From positions 186,001 through 250,000 of the forward strand of contig CAZMSQ010000001.1 of NCBI GenBank assembly GCA_964569025.1: a stretch of 64,000 bases of DNA, written 5' to 3'. The translations under genes and the position numbers were made by a program. Of the stretch, positions 15,726 through 26,705 are shown piece by piece. Under the pieces are notes generated by a model. That model saw only the letters and a program-made list of their open reading frames with translations. It made no database searches and was not told the DNA's origin. The stretch is from CAZMSQ01 sp964569025. Lineage in GTDB: Bacteria; Bacteroidota; Bacteroidia; Chitinophagales; Saprospiraceae. Position 1 is the first letter of the stretch. Every line of letters begins with the position of its first letter.

Positions 15726-18700
15726 TCATTGGGAATTGCGAAGCCATCGCAGGCTGGCAACCTCCATCAGTGGCTGACAATTGCGGTGGAGCTTCCATTA
15801 CTTCCCTTGAAGTAACGGGACCTGATGGCTCAGCAATAACTACTTTCGGTGCGTCATCCGGATCTTGTACAGATGTCTTGAATTTTAGTGAGGCATTTGT
15901 TGGAACTTCGTGGACAACCACGACAAACGGAGGGAACGGAACTATTGGCGATTCCTCACCCGGAAGTATTTCCCTGACTTCATCAACAACAACAGGTGTC
16001 AACACGACCTTCTGTATCAATATCGTGAATGACGGGGTTATCAGCTTTGATTATGCCTATGGTGGAACGCACGATTTAGCGGATGATCATTTTGGGATTT
16101 CAACTGATGGGGCTTCAACAATTGATTGGTTCTTAGATAGTAATACAGTATTTGGAGCAGGTTCTTCAGGGTACACAGCTGTTGTGGACAATGGTGATAA
16201 TTTCTGCTTTGTAATTGGTTCAGACGGTGACTCTGACAGCAGCACAGTTACATTGACGAACTTTTCGTATCAGTGCAATGATAACTGGAGGTTCGGAGAG
16301 TTTCCTGTGGGTGTCAGTGCGGTGAAGTACATTGCGGAGGATGTCTGCGGAGATCCTGTAAATAAGGATTCATGCGAATTTACCATTACCATTTTGGATG
16401 TTCAGGCTCCTGTAGCAAGTAGTATAGACACTAACTTCTTTAATTGCGACCCAACAACTTGTGACAGAGTGTTTGGGACATCATTTGTGGAAAGTGGAAG
16501 TTTTGACAACTGCGGTATTGACAGTTCAAGGCTTGAACAGACATCAGGTCCGGGATTTGCAACATCACCGTATGCTGGAGGATCGTTTACGATAACCGAC
16601 GGGCCGGGTGTGTACTCCTTTGATTACATCGTGTTTGACTCAACTGGTAATTCAGATACGACAACGACAGTTTTGGTCTTAACAGATGTGACCGCGCCTA
16701 CGTTTGATGCACTTCCATCTATCTACACGCTTGCCGCATCATCTGACTCTTGTTTTTATGTTGAAACAGGTTTGGGTCGGAATCAGACCGCAACTGACAA
16801 TTGTATCAATCCGGTCCTTGTATATCATGACTATGCAGTTGCTGGTGATGCCGGATACGTCGGGACAAATGATTCGACAACGCTTCAAGGAGCGGTTTTT
16901 CCACTAGGCACAACATCGGTCACCTGGACTTCTGTAGACAGTTTCGGGAATCCATCGTCCAAAATCGTGTCATACACAGTATCAGATACCACAGATCCGG
17001 TGCTTTCATGTCCGACCAATCAGGTTGTAGGAACTGTTCCAGGCAGTGGATGCGGGGTGTCAGTGAACTATGATGTGACAGTAGACGATAATTGTGGAAT
17101 AGCTTCTGTGGTTAGTGTGCCGGCAGATGGGTCACTTCTCGGAATTGGGCTCACCACAGTGACGACAACGGCTTTGGATAATGCCGGCAATTCAACAGTA
17201 TGCACATTTACGGTTACGGTGAATGATTCAACTCTACCCGTACCGGTATGTTCGAACATCTCTCTCACATTGAACTTGCTCAGTCAGGGGTCAATCACTC
17301 CTCAACAGGTTGGTTCTGCGACAGACAACTGTGGTGTGATTGACAGTGTAGCTATATCGCAGTCAAGTTTTGACTGCAGTAATTTAGGTCCGAATTCAGT
17401 GGTCTTTACCGCATGGGATCCAGCTGGGAATTCCTCAAGCTGTACGGCAACTGTAACTGTTGATGATAACTTTCAAGATTGGCGGTTCACAAACTGTCCA
17501 GCTGATATGGAGTTAGAGACAATAGCAGGGCAGTGCGAGTTGAATGTAAACTTAAACCAGCCCACAGTTCAGGCTGGTTGTTCTCCGGATTCTTTATTAC
17601 CACGCATTGACGGAGTGGTGACTCGTGATGACGGCTTATCTATTAATGATCCATATCCAATCGGATCGACTGGAGTGAGATGGAAATTCATTTCTCCAAT
17701 TACAGGTGATTCGATATTCTGTAATTATAACGTCAATGTAGACGACATTACAGCTCCGACAGTCTACAACTGTCTCGATGATCAAATAGGAACGGATACT
17801 ATTTTCGAGGTCATGACCGATCAGGCTTTCTGTTCGCAACAGCAAGTATTTTGGGATGAGCCTTATGCTTTAGACGACTGTCTCGATTCTGCCCAATTGA
17901 ATACTCAGAATCGAACCCGTTCGGCATTGCCAGGGCAAACATTCCCGTCAGGATGTACAACGGTTTCCTATCAGTGGGGAGATGGGAATGGGAATTCAGT
18001 TATCTGTGAGTTCGTAGTTTGTGTGGAAGACACAATCAGGCCTGAGATGCAGTGCAATGAAGCACAAATCGTAACCCGAGCAATGAATGCGTGTGGGTCA
18101 GTGACAGTTCCGGCGGTTGACTTCACACCCGGAGCAACTGACAATTGTGGGATTGAAAGACGATGTATTGAAATTGATTTGACTGATGACGGTGTGGATA
18201 ATCCGGAAATATTCTGCTCTCCAGATACTGTTCTTGTGTTGGATTGCAGCAATGCGCCTGTATTTGATACAATCCCTGTGCGCCGTTGGGTTGAAGATCC
18301 AAGTGGCAACACGAGTGACACATGCGATGGCTTCTTTACAGTGGCAGATCCGACTATTCCTGTGGTGAGTTTGTATGATACCACATTGTATACAGCCATA
18401 GCTGCCAAAGACAGTTGTTTTGCGACCCACACATATACACTTCCATATTTAGGTTGTACAAGCACTGGGAATGCTCCGCAATCGGATAACAGTCGGGAGC
18501 AGGGTTCAGCATTCTATTACGATAATGACACGTGCAATACGATCGTCAATATTGAGGCATGGCAGGTTGCGGATTGTGATGGTGACTTTAGCGCTCCAGT
18601 GCTGATTGATGAGTCAACCGTAAATGCTCCAGAAGATGTAGCATATACGTTTAACTTCCCTGTTGGAAAGACACTTCTCGTCATTTCAGTCACAGACAAG

Positions 18701-21700
18701 AAGCAAACGGTGACGGACACGGCTTACATTGCGGTTGCCGATACAATTGCGCCATTTGCAAGTGAAGGTCCCGCGGATATTACCATTGGAACCAATCAAG
18801 GTCAGGATAGCTGCTACGCCCTTTACGAATGGGAGCATCCGAAGATTCTTGATAACTGCAAGGTGGACTCAGTCATTATGATCATTGATTATCCGGCTGG
18901 TGCGATTCGCTATGACGGGTCACCCCTGAACGATACCTCGATTGTCATTCTGGATGATGCGCAATTTGGCCTCGAGTCTTGTCCAGATTTGGGAAGCATG
19001 GAACTGTTATTCCCCAAATTAACGACGACCATCAGTTATCAGGCGTTTGACGTATGCGAGAATTGTCCCTTTGGGCTTGATAGCTTGACAGGGTGGGATT
19101 GTTCCGCAAGGAACGAAGATATTGTCTGGAGTTTCGATGTGGTGGTCAATGATTCGACGCCTGTGGTAGCGTTTGATTGTCCGACTTCAGCCTGTGCCAA
19201 TGTTGATACACTTCCGATTTTCTATATCGAAGCTGGAATGACTGGCCCAGGGCTGACTCAGCCGAACAGTTTCCCGGATTCTTGTGAGTGTTTCGGATAT
19301 TTTGATTACACCGTGAAGTTTAAAGAGAACTGTGATACCCTGACGATCTGGAAGCATGTGTATGTGTATGAAGATGGTCAGAAAGTCGGTCCTTCCCTCA
19401 AGTCTGAGATGCGAGTCTTTGCTTTGGGAGACAAGCAAGCTCCAGACTGGACCTATGACTTTGAAATAAGTGATACGCTTTTCAAGGGTGATTATTTCTA
19501 TGAGGTAGTTGCCGAGGATTGTGGTGGATTCCGGGATTCTTGTTCCTTTGAACTAAAGGTGATTGACAAGCAAAATCCTGAAATTCTTGATTGCACTGAA
19601 GAGGTTACCGCGTATGCGCTTTCAGGAGAGTGTTCGGCAGATGTGACCTGGGATATCCCAATGAATTTTGATGACAACTGTAAAGTGATTGACAGTTGGT
19701 CGTATTCAGCTCAGTTTGAGGGCCAATCAATTCCAATTACCTCGGTTGATCCCGAGGGATGTAATTCGAACGTTGGATTTAATGGCCAGTGGTCGCCTGG
19801 ATTCTGGGATTGGAACCCTGACAATCCGGCATTTGGTTCTCAATCATTTTACAACCACACCTCAGGGATGCTCTTCATCACACAGGGTGAGGCTTGTGTA
19901 GAAGTGCCACACGACGGGCTTGTTTCATTCAGAGTTGCAGACGGGACTGGCACTGTGGCCATTGCCGGTTCTGATATTGCCATCACAGCAGGCTCCGGCA
20001 CAGGGAATGACTACACATTTACTGTCAGTGCTGGTGATACGTTATGCATTGATGGACCTCTCATGATTGAAGTGACCGATTTCCAGTTCTTGTGCGGAGG
20101 ATCTCAGCACAGCGCAAGCTTCCCTGTAGGGGTCAGTACGGTGACATATGTAATCAGTGACGGAATGACATATGATTCATGTGGTATTTCGTATGGTCCG
20201 AATTATGATACATGTGTTGTGAACGTTACGGTGCTTGATACGATGAAGCCTTGGGTGACGTGCATTGGACCTGAAGTTGAGATAAAGCTTAACAGTGACG
20301 GAACAGGTATATTTGATGTGAATGATGTAATAAATTCTGCAGATGATAATTGTAAGGTAGATTCAATGTGGTTGAGCGCTTACGACTTGACATGTGCCGA
20401 CACTGCCGGACTTGAAGTTGAAGCCTACGTACGTGACATGTCAGGGAATATCAATTCTTGTACAACAACAGTGGTAGCTTCTCCTACTTCTGTGCCGACA
20501 CCAAACTCTTGCCCCGGGAGCACACTTGTCTATCTTGATGAGAATTGTGAGGCTGTCTTGTCATACGATGTACCTACCGTCAACCTTGGATGTTACGGAT
20601 TGGATACGATGGAATTATTGACAACCGGATTTCATAACGGTGCGGTTTTGTCAGGTGAGCTCGTCCAGTCTGTATCTTACACTTACAGCTACATGACGGA
20701 GGGGGGAATCATGCAGACTTTGGGATGTCAATTCCAGGTTCGGGTTGAGGATCATTTATCTCCGGAATTTGACTTGGAAGTTTCCGGGCAGATGGTTGAA
20801 GCTGGAGATACCGTGCATCTCGAGTCTTCAGGAGGCTATTGTTTTGCACCGATCCATTGGGAGCTGGTGAATCTGACAGATAATTGCGATCAGAATACCC
20901 AGATTACAAGCAGTCATTCAGCCGGCACCAATCTGCCAGTTGGATGTACCCAAGTGACAGTAAGTGCCACGGATGATGCCGGAAACTCAACATCCAGGGT
21001 CTTTATGGTGTGCGTGACTGATGAAGAGGCGCCACTGTTGAGCTGTATGGATTTGACTGTCCAATTGGACCAGTCAGGTCAGGCAACGATAGATTCTCTT
21101 GAGCCTATTGGAATTCTTCAGGATGATTGCGGGATTACAACCATTCAGCTTTCTCAGTACACCTTTACGTGTGATGATTTAGGAGACAACACGGAAACGG
21201 TTACTGCATCTGACGCTGCTGCAAATATGACGACTTGTACCTACACGGTCACCGTTGAAGATCAAATCAGCCCTGTAGCTTCCTGTAAGGATATTACCAT
21301 CGGGCTTGACCAAAACGGGAACGCATCAATTGCACCTGGTCAGATAGACAATGGAAGTGACGACAATTCAAGTTGTTTCTCACTTTCAGTGAATGTGAAT
21401 GAATTTACCTGTTTAGAAAAAGGAGAGAATTTAGTCACGCTTACCATTACTGATGCTGCGGGTCTCACCGATGACTGCAATGGGGTTGTCACAGTTAATG
21501 ATTCATTAGCTGCAGTAGCTGTTTATTGCCCTACGGATACAACAGTATTTATCGAGCCGGGCACTTGTGGTGCAGTCGTAGAATATGATACGCCTCAGTT
21601 TGAGGATAATTGCGACGGATTACAAGATGGGATGAAGGTCTCTGGTGGTGCGTCTGGTTCAATATTCAATGCTGGCGTGAATTCTGTGAATTTCACCTAC

Positions 21701-24700
21701 ATTGATTCAAGCTCGAATGTATCGGCGTATTGCACATTCAACATAACTGTAGTTGACAACGAATCTCCGGTTATTGATTGTTCAACGCCTCTCAGTTTAA
21801 TTCAGCCAACTGATTTGGGAGTATGCAGTTATACGGTATCTGGTTCAGGGTTCGATGTCACAGCAAATGATAATTGTGATATACTGAGTATCACTCATAA
21901 CTACACAGGTGCGCCTTTAAGTTCAACACTTGATGGTGCTGAATTTGCTGCAGGAACTACAGTAGTAACCTGGATAGCAGAAGATCTCTCAGGCAATAAA
22001 GATACCTGTGAGATAGAGATTGAAATCCTCGATTCTCAGGCACCAGTCCTGGCGCCCGGCTCGAATTGTCCAGCTGACGCAGTTCTGGCAGCCAACCTGA
22101 ATGAGTGTGAGCAGATTTATACCTGGACACCGCCCTCTGAGGCTTTGGATTTATGTGATGGTTCCATTCTCAGAACCTCCGGACAGATTAGGGAAGTACT
22201 GATTGATCCAAAAGGGGATACATCCAGCATTTTCCCTCAATTTGATTACGATATGCAGCCTATTACCGGTGGATTCATCCAGCAAGCTCAATTCCCGGTT
22301 GGTGTGTCAAGGATTCTGTACATTGCCTCAGATAATGAAGGAAATTCTGATACGATTTGTGAGTTTACTGTCACGATTCAGGATCTTGAAGTCCCGGTTA
22401 TCATTTGTCCTGCAGATCAGATTCTGACGACCAATTGTGATGAGTTTCCGATTCCGAATTACACAGCTTTACCGAACGTTCAGGATAATTGTCCGAAAAA
22501 TATAACGGTCAGTCAGCTTCCGGCTCAGGGAACTCAATTAAAGGATGTGCAGTGGGTTGACAACAACAACAACAACGACAGAGATGAGGGTGATTTCTTC
22601 TTTGTCGAGCTCATCGCAGACGATGGTTCCGGTAACAGTGATACATGCACATTCCGTGTCATCATTGGTAACTTGACTGAACCGGTGCCTGTAGTAAGTC
22701 CATTGCCACAGATTACTAGCGATTGTGGGGCAATTTGTGTTGACGCTCCAATTGCCATTACCCAGTGTGGAGATACTATTCACGGATTACCAAGTTTCTC
22801 AAATGGAGTGTGTGATGAGAATCAATACTTGTTCCTCCCAACAAGCCCAGGCTTCATTAACATCACCTGGACATATGAGGATGAGAATGGAAACTCCAGA
22901 ACACAGATTCAGAACCTGACCATTATGGAAGATGAAATCGACCCTGTGGTGGTTTGCAATGATCCGACTGTCTATCTTGATGAAACCGGTGCAGCTTCAA
23001 CTGACGCCCAGGCTCTTCTGGCATCCGCATCCGATAATTGCACTGACTCAGTGGATTTGACATTCTCCCTCTCTGTGAGTTCATTTGGTTGTGACGATCT
23101 GTCAGCGCCAGTATCTGTGACAGTGACGGCTACAGATCTGAGAGGCAATTCTGACTCCTGCGATGCAATGGTGACTGTCTTGGATACAATCCAGCCAGTT
23201 GCAGACTGTGTGGAGAGCGTTGAGCTATATCTTGATGATCAAGGTTTGGCAGTACTCACAGCTCAGGCAGTGAATGCTGAAAGCAGTGATAATTGTGGGA
23301 TTGAATTGCTCACGATCAGTCAGGATACGTTTGATTGCGGCAACATAGGGACTTCTACTGTGACCTTGACGGTGTATGATGCTACTGAAAATTCTGCGCA
23401 GTGCACTACGAGTGTGCAGGTGTCAGACACAATTGCCCCGACAGCGAGCTGTCAGGATATTTCAGTCTGGCTTGATGGCCAGGGTGTGGCAACAATTACT
23501 GCTGCTGAGGTTGATGCCGGAAGTGCAGACAATTGTGGGATAGAGTCATTGGTGCTGAGCATACAAAGCTTTGAATGCAATGATATAGGGGCGAACACAG
23601 TCTGGATGACGGTGACTGACCCGAGTGGCCTTGTTGATTCCTGTTCGGCAACAGTTGTTGTGGCAGATTCAATAGATCCTGTCATCACTTGCAGTTCAGA
23701 TATTGAGGATTGCTGCGCACTGCAGACTGTTTCGGCTTCTGCAACTGATGAGTGCAGTTCGATGCTGACCTATTCGTATGTCGCGCAACTTGCTAATGGG
23801 AATGTCCTCAGTGGAGATACTTCCGTATTGACAACCAACTTCCCTCCAGGTACATCTGTGGTGACCTTTGTCGCTCAGGATGGAAACGGGAATTCGGATA
23901 CATGCTCTATGACAGTCTTCATCACTGATGATCAGGATCCTGTGGCAGCATGTGAGTCTGATGTCAATGTTGCTCTTGGAATGAATGGCTCTGTGACTCT
24001 GCCTGCAATGTTTTTTGATGATGGAAGCTTTGATGAGGGGTGCAGTTCTTCCAGTGAGATAGCAAGTGCTTTGATTTCAGTGATGGGAGGAACTCCTTCA
24101 CCTTCCTACACATTCACATGTGATCAGGTCGGGATGGTTGACTATGTGCTCATTGTATCTGACTGCGCCGGGAATACCTCTGCTTGTTCAGGGATGATTA
24201 CGCTTGAGAATAGTAACCCTGCTCTAGACATAATACCAACGATTGCAAAAACTGATGAAATCTTCCTTGGGGAGGAGAATGGAGCAATCAATGTCACGAG
24301 TGTAGAGAATGGAAATGGCGTGGATATTTTCGGGAATGTGACTTTCTCGTGGGCAGGCCCGAATGGATACACCGCAGATACATCATTTATCGACGGTCTG
24401 GCTCCAGGCGAATACTGCGTGACCATTACCAATCTGAATACATCCTGCTCAATGGATACCTGCGTGGACATTCTCCCCGGTTTCGATACCAGTATGATCA
24501 CAATTACCGGGACCCTGGCTACGAGCTATGGACTGAGTGCAGGGTGTGTAGATGTGTATCTCAATGGAGACGAGCAGCTTAGCACACAGACAGACGTCAA
24601 CGGTTATTATCAGTTTGAAGTAGCGCCGGGTTCCTACACGGTGACTCCATTCAAAGATATTGATCCAAAAGAAGGCGTTTCAACCACAGATTTGATTTAC

Positions 24701-25750
24701 ATTCAGGGTCATGTGCTGAAACTCTTCATGCTTGACGATCCGTACAAAATCATTGCTGCAGATGCAGACAATAACGGAAAGGTGTCAACCATTGACCTCG
24801 TGAATCTGCAGGCATTGATGTTAGGAAACATCGATCAGTTACCAACTAACACGTCTTGGAAGTATGTACCGGTTGGTCACACATTTGCTGATCCTGCTGA
24901 TCCATGGGCCTCTGTGATTCCCCAGGCACTTCCATTCTTATCTCTGAATGGAGATGTAGACGACGCAGACTTTGTGGCCATCAAGGTTGGCGACGTCACA
25001 GAATCTGTGACCCCTGGTTGTTCCGGAGGTCTGAATGATGGTGGAGGAATCGGTATCGAAAGCCGTAAAGCAATGTCTGTGCAGCTGGAGACTGCTGATC
25101 AGGCGGTTGTCAGGGGCGAAACGTACAGGGTAACAATTACAGCCAGTGAATATAAGGAGTTGCTTGGGTGCCAGTTGAGCATGGCCTTTGATCCAGCTGT
25201 ATTGGTTTGGAAGGGTGTGCAAGAGGGTGCGTTCCAGACAATCTCAGATGCCAGCTTTGGGCAAAAGAATCTGAGAGATGGCCACCTGCTCATGAGTTGG
25301 TTTGATGCCAATGGTGTAACCGTCACCGAGGGAGAAGACCTGTTTACACTCGTCTTCCAGGCTACAGCAAATGCAGAACGACTAAGTGACGTATTCAACC
25401 TCAATGAGACAGGGTTACTGTCAAATGAAGTGTACGAGCGCGATGGAACAAGCGAAGTCAGCCTGTCATTCATTGGAGCCAGCAACCTTGAGTTTACGCT
25501 CATGCAGAATACACCGAACCCATTCCGCGATCAGACTATGGTCAGTTTTGTGCTCCCTGAAGCAGGTTGGGCTACTCTGACGCTCCGTGATGCGGCTGGC
25601 AGACTACTGAAAACCTATGATGGGCAGTTCAGAAAAGGATACAACGAAATTGGCATTCACAGACAAGATCTTCCCTCTGCGGGCTTGATATACTATCAGC
25701 TCCAATCAGGAGGATACTCTGCGACTAAAAAGATGATCATTATAGACTAG
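15671..25750 (+). CDS. C-terminal part of the giant HYR-repeat surface protein (after gap)
   Basis: The frame is open from the gap edge for 3359 residues. It consists of some thirty HYR/Ig-like modules with DNC and FPVGxxxVxY signatures. Two of them are split by beta-rich inserts (bases about 15830-16290 and 19700-20110). Near the end are a SprB-like repeat (about 24235-24480; WAGPNGY), a carboxypeptidase-regulatory-like domain (about 24495-24645), a dockerin (about 24654-24870; loop DADNNGKVSTID), a cohesin-like domain (about 25075-25490) and a T9SS sorting domain (about 25495-25747; MQNTPNPF to KKMIIID). It closely matches the C-terminal plan of the fragment at 1-1473, so the two are paralogs. 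It is a likely surface adhesin or fibre, with no enzymatic domain seen. Confidence 0.92.
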   Translation, partial: DDVAPRFESCPTDISVNNLIGNCEAIAGWQPPSVADNCGGASITSLEVTGPDGSAITTFGASSGSCTDVLNFSEAFVGTSWTTTTNGGNGTIGDSSPGSISLTSSTTTGVNTTFCINIVNDGVISFDYAYGGTHDLADDHFGISTDGASTIDWFLDSNTVFGAGSSGYTAVVDNGDNFCFVIGSDGDSDSSTVTLTNFSYQCNDNWRFGEFPVGVSAVKYIAEDVCGDPVNKDSCEFTITILDVQAPVASSIDTNFFNCDPTTCDRVFGTSFVESGSFDNCGIDSSRLEQTSGPGFATSPYAGGSFTITDGPGVYSFDYIVFDSTGNSDTTTTVLVLTDVTAPTFDALPSIYTLAASSDSCFYVETGLGRNQTATDNCINPVLVYHDYAVAGDAGYVGTNDSTTLQGAVFPLGTTSVTWTSVDSFGNPSSKIVSYTVSDTTDPVLSCPTNQVVGTVPGSGCGVSVNYDVTVDDNCGIASVVSVPADGSLLGIGLTTVTTTALDNAGNSTVCTFTVTVNDSTLPVPVCSNISLTLNLLSQGSITPQQVGSATDNCGVIDSVAISQSSFDCSNLGPNSVVFTAWDPAGNSSSCTATVTVDDNFQDWRFTNCPADMELETIAGQCELNVNLNQPTVQAGCSPDSLLPRIDGVVTRDDGLSINDPYPIGSTGVRWKFISPITGDSIFCNYNVNVDDITAPTVYNCLDDQIGTDTIFEVMTDQAFCSQQQVFWDEPYALDDCLDSAQLNTQNRTRSALPGQTFPSGCTTVSYQWGDGNGNSVICEFVVCVEDTIRPEMQCNEAQIVTRAMNACGSVTVPAVDFTPGATDNCGIERRCIEIDLTDDGVDNPEIFCSPDTVLVLDCSNAPVFDTIPVRRWVEDPSGNTSDTCDGFFTVADPTIPVVSLYDTTLYTAIAAKDSCFATHTYTLPYLGCTSTGNAPQSDNSREQGSAFYYDNDTCNTIVNIEAWQVADCDGDFSAPVLIDESTVNAPEDVAYTFNFPVGKTLLVISVTDKKQTVTDTAYIAVADTIAPFASEGPADITIGTNQGQDSCYALYEWEHPKILDNCKVDSVIMIIDYPAGAIRYDGSPLNDTSIVILDDAQFGLESCPDLGSMELLFPKLTTTISYQAFDVCENCPFGLDSLTGWDCSARNEDIVWSFDVVVNDSTPVVAFDCPTSACANVDTLPIFYIEAGMTGPGLTQPNSFPDSCECFGYFDYTVKFKENCDTLTIWKHVYVYEDGQKVGPSLKSEMRVFALGDKQAPDWTYDFEISDTLFKGDYFYEVVAEDCGGFRDSCSFELKVIDKQNPEILDCTEEVTAYALSGECSADVTWDIPMNFDDNCKVIDSWSYSAQFEGQSIPITSVDPEGCNSNVGFNGQWSPGFWDWNPDNPAFGSQSFYNHTSGMLFITQGEACVEVPHDGLVSFRVADGTGTVAIAGSDIAITAGSGTGNDYTFTVSAGDTLCIDGPLMIEVTDFQFLCGGSQHSASFPVGVSTVTYVISDGMTYDSCGISYGPNYDTCVVNVTVLDTMKPWVTCIGPEVEIKLNSDGTGIFDVNDVINSADDNCKVDSMWLSAYDLTCADTAGLEVEAYVRDMSGNINSCTTTVVASPTSVPTPNSCPGSTLVYLDENCEAVLSYDVPTVNLGCYGLDTMELLTTGFHNGAVLSGELVQSVSYTYSYMTEGGIMQTLGCQFQVRVEDHLSPEFDLEVSGQMVEAGDTVHLESSGGYCFAPIHWELVNLTDNCDQNTQITSSHSAGTNLPVGCTQVTVSATDDAGNSTSRVFMVCVTDEEAPLLSCMDLTVQLDQSGQATIDSLEPIGILQDDCGITTIQLSQYTFTCDDLGDNTETVTASDAAANMTTCTYTVTVEDQISPVASCKDITIGLDQNGNASIAPGQIDNGSDDNSSCFSLSVNVNEFTCLEKGENLVTLTITDAAGLTDDCNGVVTVNDSLAAVAVYCPTDTTVFIEPGTCGAVVEYDTPQFEDNCDGLQDGMKVSGGASGSIFNAGVNSVNFTYIDSSSNVSAYCTFNITVVDNESPVIDCSTPLSLIQPTDLGVCSYTVSGSGFDVTANDNCDILSITHNYTGAPLSSTLDGAEFAAGTTVVTWIAEDLSGNKDTCEIEIEILDSQAPVLAPGSNCPADAVLAANLNECEQIYTWTPPSEALDLCDGSILRTSGQIREVLIDPKGDTSSIFPQFDYDMQPITGGFIQQAQFPVGVSRILYIASDNEGNSDTICEFTVTIQDLEVPVIICPADQILTTNCDEFPIPNYTALPNVQDNCPKNITVSQLPAQGTQLKDVQWVDNNNNNDRDEGDFFFVELIADDGSGNSDTCTFRVIIGNLTEPVPVVSPLPQITSDCGAICVDAPIAITQCGDTIHGLPSFSNGVCDENQYLFLPTSPGFINITWTYEDENGNSRTQIQNLTIMEDEIDPVVVCNDPTVYLDETGAASTDAQALLASASDNCTDSVDLTFSLSVSSFGCDDLSAPVSVTVTATDLRGNSDSCDAMVTVLDTIQPVADCVESVELYLDDQGLAVLTAQAVNAESSDNCGIELLTISQDTFDCGNIGTSTVTLTVYDATENSAQCTTSVQVSDTIAPTASCQDISVWLDGQGVATITAAEVDAGSADNCGIESLVLSIQSFECNDIGANTVWMTVTDPSGLVDSCSATVVVADSIDPVITCSSDIEDCCALQTVSASATDECSSMLTYSYVAQLANGNVLSGDTSVLTTNFPPGTSVVTFVAQDGNGNSDTCSMTVFITDDQDPVAACESDVNVALGMNGSVTLPAMFFDDGSFDEGCSSSSEIASALISVMGGTPSPSYTFTCDQVGMVDYVLIVSDCAGNTSACSGMITLENSNPALDIIPTIAKTDEIFLGEENGAINVTSVENGNGVDIFGNVTFSWAGPNGYTADTSFIDGLAPGEYCVTITNLNTSCSMDTCVDILPGFDTSMITITGTLATSYGLSAGCVDVYLNGDEQLSTQTDVNGYYQFEVAPGSYTVTPFKDIDPKEGVSTTDLIYIQGHVLKLFMLDDPYKIIAADADNNGKVSTIDLVNLQALMLGNIDQLPTNTSWKYVPVGHTFADPADPWASVIPQALPFLSLNGDVDDADFVAIKVGDVTESVTPGCSGGLNDGGGIGIESRKAMSVQLETADQAVVRGETYRVTITASEYKELLGCQLSMAFDPAVLVWKGVQEGAFQTISDASFGQKNLRDGHLLMSWFDANGVTVTEGEDLFTLVFQATANAERLSDVFNLNETGLLSNEVYERDGTSEVSLSFIGASNLEFTLMQNTPNPFRDQTMVSFVLPEAGWATLTLRDAAGRLLKTYDGQFRKGYNEIGIHRQDLPSAGLIYYQLQSGGYSATKKMIIID

Positions 25751-25785
25751 AGACAGCAAGACCAGTTTGTCACTAAGGGTTTTTG

Positions 25786-25816
25786 AAGCGGTTTGCCATT
25801 AGGCAGACCGCTTTTT
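25786..25816 (+). terminator. intrinsic terminator after the third giant gene
   Basis: The stem AAGCGGTTTGCC pairs with GGCAGACCGCTT (one G-U pair) around an ATTA loop and ends in T5, 35 bases after the stop codon. The second scaffold gap begins immediately after the T run. Confidence 0.88.
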
Positions 25817-25916
25817 NNNNNNNNNNNNNNNNNNNNNNNNNNNNNNNNNNNNNNNNNNNNNNNNNNNNNNNNNNNNNNNNNNNNNNNNNNNNNNNNNNNN
25901 NNNNNNNNNNNNNNNN
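25817..25916. other. 100-N scaffold gap
   Basis: Exactly 100 Ns, a default length. Unlike the first gap, its flanks share no overlap, so the missing length is unknown. It removes the 3' end of the minus-strand hydrolase gene. Confidence 0.9.
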
Positions 25917-26705
25917 CGGGTGAGTGCAGAGAGCGATGAAGCGTTTGATGGCTGCGATGGCTCTGGCAGGTGATTCGGAAAGGCTCATGTGGCCGATGCC
26001 TTTGAGCCACACCACCTCTGAGACTGGTGGTATGAGGGTTTGTTTGCGGCAGTATTTTCGGGGGATGGCCGCATCTTCGGTACCGTTCAGGAAGAGGACG
26101 GGGGTGTCGAGTTGAGCAAGTACTGAGACTCTCGAGGGGCGGTCCCGCATGGCAAGGAGTGCGGATTTGACCCCCTCTAGAGGGTATTTACTTGCCTGAT
26201 TGATGAGGGGCTGGAGTAGGAGTGGGTTGCGCCTCGCAAATTCGGGGGCGAACAGGGTGGGGATCAATTGGCGAACGAAGGCGGGTACGCCATTTTGCTC
26301 AAGGAACTGAATCGCTTTGAGACGAGCCAGTTTTTTCTCTGGGGAATCTGCGAAAGGATGAGAATGAATCAACCCAAGGCCGGAAAGGAGCTCACCGTCC
26401 TGCTCTGCCAGAGCGAGCCCTACGTAGCCCCCCATTGAATGACCGAGGCAAACTGCTTTTTGCCATCCGAAATGGTGAATGACGGTTTGGATCTTATTGG
26501 CCATCTGTTCGATGGTAGAGCCTGGTGCTGGGGGAGACTTGCCGAATCCCGGTAGGTCCGGGCACAGAATCGGATGACCGGGGAGGGTCTCAACGAGTGA
26601 ATCCCACATGGAGCTGTCTTCGCAAAACCCATGAATGCAGAGAATCGGATGTTTTTGACCGTCTTGATACCGGACGGATATATTCTCAATCATCACATGT
26701 TCCAT
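25917..26705 (-). CDS. alpha/beta-fold hydrolase (3' end lost in gap)
   Basis: 263 residues are visible, starting MEHVMIENISVRYQDGQ. The oxyanion-hole motif HGF lies in LCIHGFCEDSSMW, the nucleophile elbow is GHSMGG (Ser), the acidic residue is in NGTEDAAIP and the catalytic His in GIGHMSLSE, so the triad is complete. The C terminus runs into the gap at RFIALCTHP, but the length is already that of a full enzyme. The substrate cannot be predicted from the sequence; the family includes esterases, MhpC-like C-C hydrolases and BioH-like enzymes. Its start overlaps the end of the upstream glycosyltransferase gene by 13 bases, implying one transcript and translational coupling. Confidence 0.88.
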
